This document shows, piece after piece, positions 1 to 7,730 of a stretch of DNA of 64,000 nucleotides. How positions within the stretch are numbered: position 1 is the stretch's first letter; every line of letters begins with the position of its first letter. Location: positions 744,001 through 808,000 of the forward strand of contig JBGAGE010000001.1 in NCBI GenBank assembly GCA_044226865.1, given 5' to 3'. Source of the DNA: TMP-86 sp044226865. GTDB taxonomy: Bacteria; Pseudomonadota; Gammaproteobacteria; Steroidobacterales; Steroidobacteraceae. Position numbers and translations under genes: made by a program. The notes under the pieces were generated by a model. That model made no database searches, was not told the DNA's origin, and saw nothing but the letters and a program-made list of their open reading frames with translations.

Positions 1-791
1 ACGAGCTGGCCGAGCGCGGCGCGGTATTCGTGCAGGACATCGATGCCATCCCGGAAGGCTCGGTCACGGTATTCAGCGCCCATGGCGTGTCCAATGCCGT
101 GGTCCAGCGCGCCCGGGAGCGCCGCCTGCGCGTGATCGATGCCACCTGTCCCTTGGTGGCGAAGGTGCACGTCCAGGCGCAGCGCTATGCGCGGCTGGGC
201 TATGCCATCGTGGTCATCGGCCACGAAGGTCATGAGGAAGTCGAAGGCACCATGGGCTCGGTGGATTCGCCCGTGTACCTGGTCTCGGTGGCGGCGGACA
301 TCGACAAGTTGCCGATGGCCGAGGGAGCGAAGGTGGCGTACGTCACCCAGACCACGCTGAGCATGGACGACACGCGCGAACTGATCGAGGCGCTGCGCCG
401 CCGCTTCCCCGATGCCGTGGGTCCCGAACTGGATGACATCTGCTATGCCACCATGAACCGGCAGACGGCCGTGCGTGAAATGGCGGCCGAGGTGGATCTG
501 ATCCTGGTCGTGGGCGCGCGCAACAGCTCCAATTCCAACCGCCTGCGCGAAGTCGCGAGCCAGAAGGGCGTGCGTGCCCACCTGGTGCAGAACGCCGGTG
601 AGATCAATCCCATCTGGCTCGAAGGGGTGAAGCGCGTCGGCGTCACGGCGGGTGCGTCGGCCCCCGAAGTGCTGGTGACCGGAGTGCGCCGCCGCCTGGC
701 CACGCTCGGTGTGGACAGCGAACGCGAGATGGTGGGGATTCGGGAGTCGGTTTCCTTCCGCTTGCCCTCGGTCAGGGCGCCAGCGATCTAA
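1..791 (+). CDS. ispH: IspH, 4-hydroxy-3-methylbut-2-enyl diphosphate reductase (5' truncated)
   Basis: This is the C-terminal ~262 residues of the [4Fe-4S] enzyme that makes IPP and DMAPP in the last step of the MEP pathway. The reading frame is open to the window edge (first full codon at 3), so the N-terminus with the first cluster cysteine is missing. Family blocks visible in order are SAHGVS, DATCPLVAKVH, TQTTLSMDDT, DDICYATMNRQ, ARNSSNSNRL and VGVTAGASAPE, which include the two later cluster cysteines and the substrate-binding His and Ser/Asn residues. Its stop overlaps the stop of the convergent puhE by 4 nt. Placement at the edge of the photosynthesis cluster is sensible because bacteriochlorophyll tails and carotenoids draw on IPP. 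Confidence 0.96.
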   Translation, partial: ELAERGAVFVQDIDAIPEGSVTVFSAHGVSNAVVQRARERRLRVIDATCPLVAKVHVQAQRYARLGYAIVVIGHEGHEEVEGTMGSVDSPVYLVSVAADIDKLPMAEGAKVAYVTQTTLSMDDTRELIEALRRRFPDAVGPELDDICYATMNRQTAVREMAAEVDLILVVGARNSSNSNRLREVASQKGVRAHLVQNAGEINPIWLEGVKRVGVTAGASAPEVLVTGVRRRLATLGVDSEREMVGIRESVSFRLPSVRAPAI

Positions 792-1630
792 CCAGGCGCC
801 TTAGCCGTCGGCACCTTGGCCGCCGGAGTCCCGGCCTTGTAGTGCGAACCCAACGATGCGGGCTTGCGGCGCTTGCCGCGCGATACCTGCATCCACGTCC
901 ACATGCGTTCCGTGTCCCAGGGCAGCACCATGAACCAATGCTCCAGCGTGGCCAATGCCAAGAGGCTTGCCACCAGGGTGAGGCCCACGCGTTCATGGTC
1001 GGCCGTCGCCAGCATGGCTTCCTGCGCCAGCATCAGCGTACCGGCGGCTCCCGCCGTGACCGACACCGGGAACAGCGGATTCATGCGCCGCTTGCGGAAG
1101 AAACTCTTGAGATATTGCAGATGGGGCGGCAGCAGGTTCTCGCCGCTATTGGCCACGCCCAGAAACAGGTTCAGCTTGGCCGACAGGCGCATGGTCCACA
1201 GCACGCCGAAGGTCCACAAGCCGGTCTTATTGCCACCCTGCGCGCTCAGCGCCCACACCAGCACGCCGCCGCCGAGGGTCATCAATTCGTTGTGGAGGAT
1301 GGCGGCGGTGGCATGCAGGAAGTGGGGCAGGCCGCGGCAGCCCTCGTGGCAGCCGCGCTTGCGTGGGCCGGTGATGAAGCCCATGAGGAAGCTCATCTCC
1401 AACCAGCCCCAGATCAGCACTGCGCAGATGAAGCCTGCGTAGGAGCCGGTCGCGGTCGGGTCCAAGGAGCCCGCGCGCAGGCCCGCCATGGCAGCCAGCG
1501 TCACCAGCGTGGCGCCGGCCATGCTGCGGGGGAAGGTGCGCGGCGGCAGGCTGTCCAGGTAGAGGATGATGCCGGTGGTGAACCACCAGGTCAGGACCGC
1601 GAACAGGACCGCCATGAGAGGGCCGGGCAT
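788..1630 (-). CDS. puhE: PuhE, photosynthetic complex assembly protein
   Basis: 280-residue multispanning membrane protein of the PuhE/DUF3623 family, found almost only in photosynthesis clusters of purple bacteria. It is needed for normal reaction centre/LH1 levels; the biochemical role is not established. Visible features are repeated hydrophobic segments from residue 5 on, the block FITGPRKRGCHEGC near residue 85-98, and NLLPPHLQYLKSFF near residue 165-178, followed by a basic C-terminal tail rich in Ala, Lys and Pro. It is the last gene of the minus-strand run and follows acsF after a 62-bp gap that holds a strong stem-loop (1662-1685). The ATG at 1630 is the natural start; an in-frame ATG at 1615 is possible. 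Confidence 0.92.
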   Translation of the reverse strand: MPGPLMAVLFAVLTWWFTTGIILYLDSLPPRTFPRSMAGATLVTLAAMAGLRAGSLDPTATGSYAGFICAVLIWGWLEMSFLMGFITGPRKRGCHEGCRGLPHFLHATAAILHNELMTLGGGVLVWALSAQGGNKTGLWTFGVLWTMRLSAKLNLFLGVANSGENLLPPHLQYLKSFFRKRRMNPLFPVSVTAGAAGTLMLAQEAMLATADHERVGLTLVASLLALATLEHWFMVLPWDTERMWTWMQVSRGKRRKPASLGSHYKAGTPAAKVPTAKAPG

Positions 1631-1661
1631 CGGGTGTGGGTCCTGTCGCCGCCGTCAAGTC

Positions 1662-1685
1662 GCGCCGCGGGTCATCCCGCGGCGC
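1662..1685 (-). terminator. Perfect 10-bp stem-loop between acsF and puhE
   Basis: Inverted repeat with arms GCGCCGCGGG and CCCGCGGCGC around a 4-nt loop, starting 8 nt after the acsF stop on the minus strand. There is no U-tract, so it may be a processing/stability element or a partial (Rho-assisted) stop that lowers puhE expression, rather than a classical intrinsic terminator. Confidence 0.55.
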
Positions 1686-1692
1686 TCTCCAT

Positions 1693-2760
1693 TCACCAGG
1701 CCGGAGCCATGCGGACGGTTTGCGGCAAGTCGTGATAAATCGCCGGCAGCATGTACAGGCGCGCGAACGTGAGGGTGGCGGCTCCGGCGAATACGGCTCG
1801 CTTCAATCCGCCCAGCAGCCCGCCCTGTGCCTTGGCCGCCTCGATCTTCACCGACAGCCGCCGCAGTTTTTCCAGGCCCTGCCGGAACTTCGGGTTGTCG
1901 ATGTCCAGGCTCAAGGGGAACACCTGCTTGGAGATGTCGGTGGTGATGCGGAACACCTTGTAGTCGTATTCCGTGGGATCCATGTCGAACGCCTGGTACA
2001 TGACCGGGCGCGTGTGGTCGCGCACGTACATCGTGGCGAACACCGCCAGCAGGAAGAAGCGGATCCACAGCCGGTTGCGCCCCTGCAGCAATTCCGGGTG
2101 CGCGCGCATCAGCAGCGCGAAGGCCTCGCCATGCCGGTACTCGTCGTTGCACCACTGCTCGAACCACCGGAAGATCGGGTGGAAGCGCTTCTCCGGGTGC
2201 TTCTGCAGATGCCGGAAAATCATGATGTAGCGCGCGTAGCCGATCTTCTCCGACAGGTACGTGGCGTAGTAGATGAACTTCGGAGCGAAGTAGGTGTACT
2301 TCTTGTCCTTGCGCAAGAGCCCGAGGTCCACGCCCAGGCCGAAATCCTTCAGCGACTGGTTGATGAAGCCGGCATGCCGCGCTTCATCGCGCGCCATGAA
2401 GGCCATCAGGTCCTTCACCTCGGGGTTTGCGACCTTGCGCTTGATTTCGCTGTACAGCACGCACCCCGAGAACTCCGCCGTCACCGAGGAGATGAGGAAA
2501 TCCAGGAATTCCTGGTGCAGTTCCGGGGGCAGGGCCTTCACCTCGGATGCGAAGGCGGCGTCGCGCTCGAAATGATTGCGGTTATTGTCGCCCTTGAACT
2601 CCGCCATCATCAGGTCCCACTCGGCGCGCACCGAACTCACGTCCAGTTTCTCCAGCGCAGCGTAGTCCGTCCGGTAGAAGCGCGGGCTGAGCAGCGTGTT
2701 GGTCTCGGCCTTGCGCGTGGCATCCTCGGCACTGCTGATGGTCATGGTTTGGTCGATCAT
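1693..2760 (-). CDS. acsF: AcsF, oxygen-dependent Mg-protoporphyrin IX monomethyl ester cyclase
   Basis: 355 residues, a usual length. It is the di-iron oxygenase that forms the fifth ring (E ring) of bacteriochlorophyll from Mg-protoporphyrin IX monomethyl ester. The ferritin-like iron ligands are visible: Glu96 with DEARH at 125-129, and a second set EQWCNDEYRHGE at 201-212. The alternative oxygen-independent cyclase BchE is not in this window, so pigment synthesis here probably needs or tolerates oxygen. The ATG overlaps the puhC stop by 4 nt, showing translational coupling in the puhABC-acsF run. The oxygen-dependent enzyme usually also uses a small partner protein (BciE/Ycf54-like), which I do not see here. 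Confidence 0.97.
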   Translation of the reverse strand: MIDQTMTISSAEDATRKAETNTLLSPRFYRTDYAALEKLDVSSVRAEWDLMMAEFKGDNNRNHFERDAAFASEVKALPPELHQEFLDFLISSVTAEFSGCVLYSEIKRKVANPEVKDLMAFMARDEARHAGFINQSLKDFGLGVDLGLLRKDKKYTYFAPKFIYYATYLSEKIGYARYIMIFRHLQKHPEKRFHPIFRWFEQWCNDEYRHGEAFALLMRAHPELLQGRNRLWIRFFLLAVFATMYVRDHTRPVMYQAFDMDPTEYDYKVFRITTDISKQVFPLSLDIDNPKFRQGLEKLRRLSVKIEAAKAQGGLLGGLKRAVFAGAATLTFARLYMLPAIYHDLPQTVRMAPAW

Positions 2761-3224
2761 GATTTGTCCTTGTTAGCGATGCTTGCATTCAGGATGTCGG
2801 CGAAGGAGCCGGCATTGGTGGGACCGAAGACCTCCAGGTCGACGTGGCGGCCGGTGGAGGGATCATCCAGCGACAGGCGGCCATCCGCCCAATGGGTCAG
2901 GCGGAAGGCGGGCAGCGAGCCCACCCGGTCGGCGCGCCGCTCGCGCACCAGGCCGCGCAGCACGCCGCGCACGAAATTGTTCGTTCCAGGCGCGAGAGTC
3001 GTCACCAGGCGATTATCGGGACTCGAATACACCAGCACGGCGCCGTCGGCGCGATCCTCGAAGCGCAGTTCGCTGCTGGCGACCACGGGGCTTGGGGCGG
3101 GACGGTCTGGTTGGTATCCGGTCACGCGTGCGGTGATCACCAGCGTCAGGGCGGTGGCCACCAGCACGCCCGCGCCAACCAGCAGGCCGCGGGGCAGGGG
3201 ACTGTCGGCGGTGGTGGTGCTCAT
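2757..3224 (-). CDS. puhC: PuhC, photosynthetic complex assembly protein
   Basis: 155 residues. One N-terminal membrane anchor (about residues 11-33) is followed by a periplasmic domain containing FEDRADGAVLVY and NNFVRGVLRGL, characteristic of PuhC. In Rhodobacter it helps organise the core RC-LH1 complex. An AGGGAG Shine-Dalgarno lies 6 nt before the ATG. The gene ends in a 4-nt overlap with acsF and lies 9 nt after puhB. Confidence 0.93.
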   Translation of the reverse strand: MSTTTADSPLPRGLLVGAGVLVATALTLVITARVTGYQPDRPAPSPVVASSELRFEDRADGAVLVYSSPDNRLVTTLAPGTNNFVRGVLRGLVRERRADRVGSLPAFRLTHWADGRLSLDDPSTGRHVDLEVFGPTNAGSFADILNASIANKDKS

Positions 3225-3233
3225 GCGTGCTCC

Positions 3234-3908
3234 CTAGAACGCTTGCGCATGGCGAGGCGCCCGATGCGTGACGCCGGCGGCGGATCCGTCGGAATCCGTG
3301 CTCGGCACGCTGCCCGGGCGTTGGCCCGCGTCCGCTTCCAGGACCTTGGCGAGGATGGCCGCAGGCTCGTCCGCGTTGCGCAGGCCGCGCAAGGTGGGCT
3401 GCGGCTGCATGAAATGGCCGGGGCGCACGTGCGGCCAGGTGACGAACCAGCCCACGCGCACCCGCTTGTCCAGGCGCACCGACAGCTCGGCGCTGCCATC
3501 GGCAAAGCGCTTGAGGTTGGCCGACTGCACGAGGGCGCAGGGGAAGTTGATGGTGAGGGGTACCGCGATGCCGAAGCGCATGAGCAACCGCCCGCTGGTG
3601 ATGCTGTAGACGGTGGCGCGCGCGGTCAGCCAGGCGAGCAGGCACAGGATGCCGGCGGCGCACAGCCCAAGCGTGGCGATCCAAGCACAGGCGGCGACGA
3701 TTGCCGCCGCGCCCTGCCCATCCTGCGCACCGAGGACGGCGCGCACGATCAACAGCAGCGCGAAGTACACCAGCACCTTGCGCACGTGAAAGGCGTGCAC
3801 GGCAAGCGCGCGCCATTCCGGCGCGCCCTGCCACAGCAGCCGTTCGCCTTCGGGCAGCGCGGCGGGGATGCCGCGCATGTACTCGCCGGCGAAATCGTCG
3901 TGGCTCAC
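3234..3908 (-). CDS. puhB: PuhB, reaction centre assembly protein
   Basis: 224 residues with a bacterial PH-like domain. The start MSHDDFAGEYMRGIPAALP and the stretch ERLLWQGAPEWR are typical of PuhB, and two or three membrane segments follow (about residues 45-100). PuhB acts as a dimeric assembly factor for the reaction centre. It starts with GTG, and the GTGA overlaps the puhA stop by 4 nt, so translation is probably coupled to puhA. Confidence 0.93.
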   Translation of the reverse strand: MSHDDFAGEYMRGIPAALPEGERLLWQGAPEWRALAVHAFHVRKVLVYFALLLIVRAVLGAQDGQGAAAIVAACAWIATLGLCAAGILCLLAWLTARATVYSITSGRLLMRFGIAVPLTINFPCALVQSANLKRFADGSAELSVRLDKRVRVGWFVTWPHVRPGHFMQPQPTLRGLRNADEPAAILAKVLEADAGQRPGSVPSTDSDGSAAGVTHRAPRHAQAF

Positions 3909-4672
3909 AACAGCGGCTCCGAACGGGCCGGCGTCGCGTACAGGTGGCCGCTGGCCCAGTAGGCCGTGATCTGGTCCTCCTCACGCAGCGTCACGAGATC
4001 GGAACTGGCGTGTGCCGGCACGTTGGCGAATTGACTGCCGAGGATGGAGGCCACGTTGATGTGCCGCAGCGTCGTGTCCACCGTCGCCATGTTGGCCGGC
4101 AGCAGCACACGCCGCGCGCCCACCTGCACCTCGAAGTAGCGGATCTGCGGCTCGGCGCGGTCCACCCACAGCTCGCTCACCGTGCCGCCGGCGCGGCCAT
4201 CGGCGCCCATCACGTCCCAACCGCGCGGATCGGGGTCGCCGTCCGCCACCTTGAAGGTGGGCTCGAGCCGCATCGGCACGATGTTGGGACGGCCGTCGAG
4301 GGTGTGCTCGGGATGCGTGCCGCGCAGCACGTAGGAGGCGGGTCCCACGGCGTCGAGCATGGGGTCGCCCGTGGGGACCAGCGGTGCGCCATGGTGCGCG
4401 GCGGCGGGACGCGCCTTGATCTCGCGCGTGTCGGTCTCCTCGGCCGGGACCATCACCTTGTCGCCGTTGGACAGGCGGAAGGTCTTGGGTGCGGGGATGG
4501 CGGGGAACCCTTGCACGCGGATGCGGCCGCCGGAGCGGTCGGATTCGAGCGGGTAGCCCTCGCGCTTGTCCTCCTTGCGCAGGTAGATGATCAATCCTGC
4601 GAAGAAAATCCAGAACGCGTACAGGACCAGTTGAGCAACGTCGATATAGCCGGTAACGGCGCCCGTCTTCAT
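3905..4672 (-). CDS. puhA: PuhA, photosynthetic reaction centre H subunit
   Basis: 255 residues, matching the usual 250-260. The H subunit caps the cytoplasmic face of the L/M core and shapes proton delivery to QB. A single membrane helix lies near residues 11-32, followed by the family block YLRKEDKREGYPLE and a cytoplasmic PRC-barrel-like domain ending with HLYATPARSEPLL. An AGAGGA Shine-Dalgarno lies 8 nt before the ATG. It heads puhABC and follows lhaA by 27 bp, an arrangement conserved in purple bacteria. The L, M and cytochrome subunits (puf) must be encoded outside the window. Confidence 0.97.
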   Translation of the reverse strand: MKTGAVTGYIDVAQLVLYAFWIFFAGLIIYLRKEDKREGYPLESDRSGGRIRVQGFPAIPAPKTFRLSNGDKVMVPAEETDTREIKARPAAAHHGAPLVPTGDPMLDAVGPASYVLRGTHPEHTLDGRPNIVPMRLEPTFKVADGDPDPRGWDVMGADGRAGGTVSELWVDRAEPQIRYFEVQVGARRVLLPANMATVDTTLRHINVASILGSQFANVPAHASSDLVTLREEDQITAYWASGHLYATPARSEPLL

Positions 4673-4699
4673 AACGCAATCCTCTTCTTCAGTTGAAGT

Positions 4700-6118
4700 T
4701 CAAACCGGAAACTCCGCCAACCCGAATTCGGGCGACCGGTCCTTGCCCGATCGCACCAGCGGCCCGATCGCGATCAGTGTCGCGAACAGGAACGCAATCT
4801 CGATGTGATACACCACGCTGTAGCCGGTGGCCGGCCCGCTCAGGGCCGTACCCAGCGCGCCGTGTGCAGCAAGGCTCCCCACCAGGTCGCGGACTGCGCC
4901 GCCGACGGCGATGGCAAGGCCCGCGCAGGTGGCCTGCACGGCACCCCAGGCGCCCAGCGCCAGGCCCGATTCACCGTTGCGCTCGCGCTCCATCGCGCCC
5001 GCCAGCGTCCCGACCGAGAAGAACCCGCCGCCGAAGCCGATGAGCAGCGTGCCGCAGCGGAACAGCAGCGCGGAATTCAGCGGCGCGGCGAAGATGACCG
5101 CGGCGAAGGCGATCAGGCCGATCAGCGCGCCGTACGCAGCCAGGCGGTAGGGATCCGCGCCGTGGCTCAGGAAGCGCGCCGACAGCGAGAAGGCCGCAAG
5201 TCCGCCGCCCGCCAGCATCGCGGTGAGGGCGGTCGTGGCGGCCACCGGCAGATGCAGGATTTCCCCGCCATAGGGTTCGAGCACGATGTCCTGCATGTTG
5301 AAGGCGGCCGTACCGAGGCCCACGGCCACCAGGAAACGCACGGCGCGGCGATGCGCGAGGAACTGGCGCCACGAATCGATGAAGCGTTGCGTCACCGCAG
5401 CGGTGGCCGGCGCGCTGCCGCGCGCTTCCTGCTTCCACAGCGCGGCAATGTTCAACGCCATGGTGAGCATGGCCGCTCCCTGGATGACCTGGATCAGGCG
5501 CATCTCGCTGAAGCTCGCCAGCAGCCGGCCGAACAGCAGGCCGCTGCCCACCATGCCGAGCAGCAACATCGTGTACATCAAGGCGATCACCCGCGGCCGA
5601 ACGGCTTCGGGGGCGAGGTCGGTGGCCAGCGCAAGGCCCGCGGTCTGCGTGATCTGCAGGCCCGCACCCACCAGCAGGAAGGCGAGGGCGGAGGCCAACT
5701 GGCCGATCCACATCGGTCCGTGCGTGTCGCCGGAGAGGATCAGCAGCGCGAAGGGCATGATGGCAAGGCCGCCGAACTGCAGCAGCGTGCCCATCCAGAT
5801 GTAGGGCACGCGCCGCCAGCCCAGGGCGGAGCGGTGATTGTCGGAGCGGAAGCCGATGAAGGCGCGGAAGGGCGCGAACACCAGCGGCAATCCCACCATC
5901 AGCGAAACCAGCCAGGCCGGCACGCCCAGCTCCACGATGAGCACGCGGTTCAAGGTGCCGATCAGCAGCACCATGGCCATGCCCACCGACACCTGGAACA
6001 AGGCCAGCCGCAGCAGCCGGCCCAGCGGCAATTCGGCGCTGGCAACGTCGGCAAACGGCATGAACTCGGCGCCGATGCGCATCCACTTGCGGGACAGCGT
6101 TGCGCCGAATCGCGTCAT
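4700..6118 (-). CDS. lhaA: LhaA, LH1 assembly protein (PucC/BCD-family MFS)
   Basis: 472 residues with about 12 hydrophobic segments, belonging to the bacteriochlorophyll delivery (PucC-like) branch of the major facilitator superfamily. Blocks such as LIGTLNRVLIVELGVPAW and FRSDNHRSALGWRRVPYIWMG are typical. LhaA helps insert pigment or alpha/beta polypeptides into light-harvesting complex 1. The position directly upstream of puhA and downstream of bchM is the canonical lhaA site, which separates it from the second family member at 18385-19713. The ATGA overlaps the bchM stop. Confidence 0.93.
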   Translation of the reverse strand: MTRFGATLSRKWMRIGAEFMPFADVASAELPLGRLLRLALFQVSVGMAMVLLIGTLNRVLIVELGVPAWLVSLMVGLPLVFAPFRAFIGFRSDNHRSALGWRRVPYIWMGTLLQFGGLAIMPFALLILSGDTHGPMWIGQLASALAFLLVGAGLQITQTAGLALATDLAPEAVRPRVIALMYTMLLLGMVGSGLLFGRLLASFSEMRLIQVIQGAAMLTMALNIAALWKQEARGSAPATAAVTQRFIDSWRQFLAHRRAVRFLVAVGLGTAAFNMQDIVLEPYGGEILHLPVAATTALTAMLAGGGLAAFSLSARFLSHGADPYRLAAYGALIGLIAFAAVIFAAPLNSALLFRCGTLLIGFGGGFFSVGTLAGAMERERNGESGLALGAWGAVQATCAGLAIAVGGAVRDLVGSLAAHGALGTALSGPATGYSVVYHIEIAFLFATLIAIGPLVRSGKDRSPEFGLAEFPV

Positions 6119-6816
6119 GTGCGCTTCAATTCCATGGCCTGCGATTTGTAGAAGCCGCTGGTGATCAGGCGCGTGCGCGCCGGATGCCAGCGATGCAGTG
6201 CCGTGTGCTGCGCCAGGTGCTGGCGCAGGGAGCTCTCCGCGATGGGTTCGATGGCAGGGGCGCGATCCGAGCGCGGGAACAGCCGCCCCACGGCGTGCAT
6301 GGCCGCCAGCGCCGGTGTCTTCGGCGCAAAGGTGAACACGATGGAGCGGTGCGTGCGCTGTGCAAAGCCGTCCAGCACCCGCACCACGTCGGCCACGCGA
6401 TAGTGGATGAGCGAATCCATCGCGACCACGTAGTCGAATTCTCCCAAGGCCGCATCGAACATGTCGCCGACGCGGAAGTCGATGCTGCCTTCGCCCAGCT
6501 GCGAGGGCAGGCGCTCGCGCGCCAATTCCACCAGAGTGGGGGAGAGGTCGATGGCGGTGACCGCGGCGCCGCGCTGCGCGGCGGCCACGCTGAACGCACC
6601 GGTGCCGCAGCCCGCATCCAGCACGCGCAGGCCGCGCAGGTCCATGGGCAGGTAGCTCAGCAGGGTTTCGCGCATGGAGTCGCGGCCGGCGCGCACCGTG
6701 GCGCGAATGCGCCCCACCGGTGCGGTGGAGGTGAGACGCGCCCAGGCATCCACCGCCGTACGGTCGAAATAGGTCTGCAGCTGCCCGCGGCGCTGTTGAT
6801 AGGAAAAGCTGCTCAT
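6115..6816 (-). CDS. bchM: BchM, Mg-protoporphyrin IX O-methyltransferase
   Basis: 233 residues. Transfers a methyl group from S-adenosylmethionine to the ring C propionate of Mg-protoporphyrin IX, giving the AcsF substrate. The SAM-binding motif I is VLDAGCGTGAFSVAAAQRGA (about residues 65-85), followed by VTAIDLSPTLVELARERL. I place the start at the ATG whose A is shared with the bchL stop (TGATG at 6818-6814); a TTG one codon upstream is also open. The 3' end overlaps lhaA by 4 nt. Confidence 0.95.
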   Translation of the reverse strand: MSSFSYQQRRGQLQTYFDRTAVDAWARLTSTAPVGRIRATVRAGRDSMRETLLSYLPMDLRGLRVLDAGCGTGAFSVAAAQRGAAVTAIDLSPTLVELARERLPSQLGEGSIDFRVGDMFDAALGEFDYVVAMDSLIHYRVADVVRVLDGFAQRTHRSIVFTFAPKTPALAAMHAVGRLFPRSDRAPAIEPIAESSLRQHLAQHTALHRWHPARTRLITSGFYKSQAMELKRT

Positions 6817-7730
6817 CAATCGAATCCCAACAGGTCGAAGATCTCGCGATCTTTCAGGGGGCCTGCCACCAGGGGGTCGGTGCCATCCCAGAGCGACTGC
6901 GCCAGGCGCAGGTATTCGTTCTGCACCGCCTCCAGTTCGGGTGAAGGTTCCATCTCGAACAACGTGGACTTCTTCAGGCGGCTGCGGCGGATCACGTCCA
7001 GGTCCGGGAAGCGCGCCATGGTCTTCAGGCCCACGCGGTTGTTGAACTTGTCGATCTGGTCGGTGCCGGCGCTGCGGTTGGCGATCACACCGCCCAGGCG
7101 CACCGCATAGTTCTTCGATTTCGCCTGGATGGCCGCGACGATGCGGTTCATGGCGAAGATCGAGTCGAAGTCATTCGCGGTGACGATCAGCGCGCGGTCG
7201 GCGTGCTGCAGCGGGGCGGCAAAGCCGCCGCACACCACGTCGCCGAGCACATCGAAGATCACCACATCGGTGTCCTCGAGCAGGTGATGCTCCTTCAGCA
7301 GCTTCACGGTCTGGCCGACGACATAGCCGCCGCAGCCGGTGCCCGCCGGCGGCCCGCCGGCCTCCACGCACATCACGCCGTTGTAGCCGGTATAGACGAA
7401 GTCCTCGATGCGCAATTCCTCGGGGTGGAAGTCCACCGACTCGAGCACATCGATCACCGTCGGCACCAGCGACTTGGTGAGCGTGAAGGTCGAATCGTGC
7501 TTGGGATCGCAGCCGATCTGCAGCACGCGCTTGCCCAGCTTGGAGAAGGCCACCGACAGGTTGGAGGAGGTGGTGCTCTTGCCGATGCCTCCCTTGCCGT
7601 AGATGGCGAACACCTTGGCATTGCCGATCTTGAGATTCGGATCCAGCGGCACCTGCACGCTGCCCTCGCCATCGGGCACGGGAGACTTGCGATTCTTGAG
7701 CGCCGAAACCGGCACCGTGGCGACATTCAT
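6816..7730 (-). CDS. bchL: BchL, dark protochlorophyllide reductase iron protein
   Basis: 304 residues, a NifH-like ATPase. The dimer delivers electrons to BchN-BchB, which reduces protochlorophyllide to chlorophyllide without light. The P-loop GKGGIGKS is at residues 45-52. Cys133 (GTGCGG) and Cys167 (DVVCGG) have the 34-residue spacing of the ligands of the inter-subunit [4Fe-4S] cluster. An N-terminal tail of about 35 residues precedes the nucleotide-binding fold, as in other BchL proteins. The ATG overlaps the bchH stop by 4 nt. Oxygen sensitivity of this enzyme limits pigment synthesis under full aeration. Confidence 0.97.
   Translation of the reverse strand: MNVATVPVSALKNRKSPVPDGEGSVQVPLDPNLKIGNAKVFAIYGKGGIGKSTTSSNLSVAFSKLGKRVLQIGCDPKHDSTFTLTKSLVPTVIDVLESVDFHPEELRIEDFVYTGYNGVMCVEAGGPPAGTGCGGYVVGQTVKLLKEHHLLEDTDVVIFDVLGDVVCGGFAAPLQHADRALIVTANDFDSIFAMNRIVAAIQAKSKNYAVRLGGVIANRSAGTDQIDKFNNRVGLKTMARFPDLDVIRRSRLKKSTLFEMEPSPELEAVQNEYLRLAQSLWDGTDPLVAGPLKDREIFDLLGFD

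Noticed and set aside
1636..3237. 533-codon plus-strand frame opposite acsF and puhC
   Set aside because: Antisense to well-conserved acsF/puhC and of shadow-like composition.
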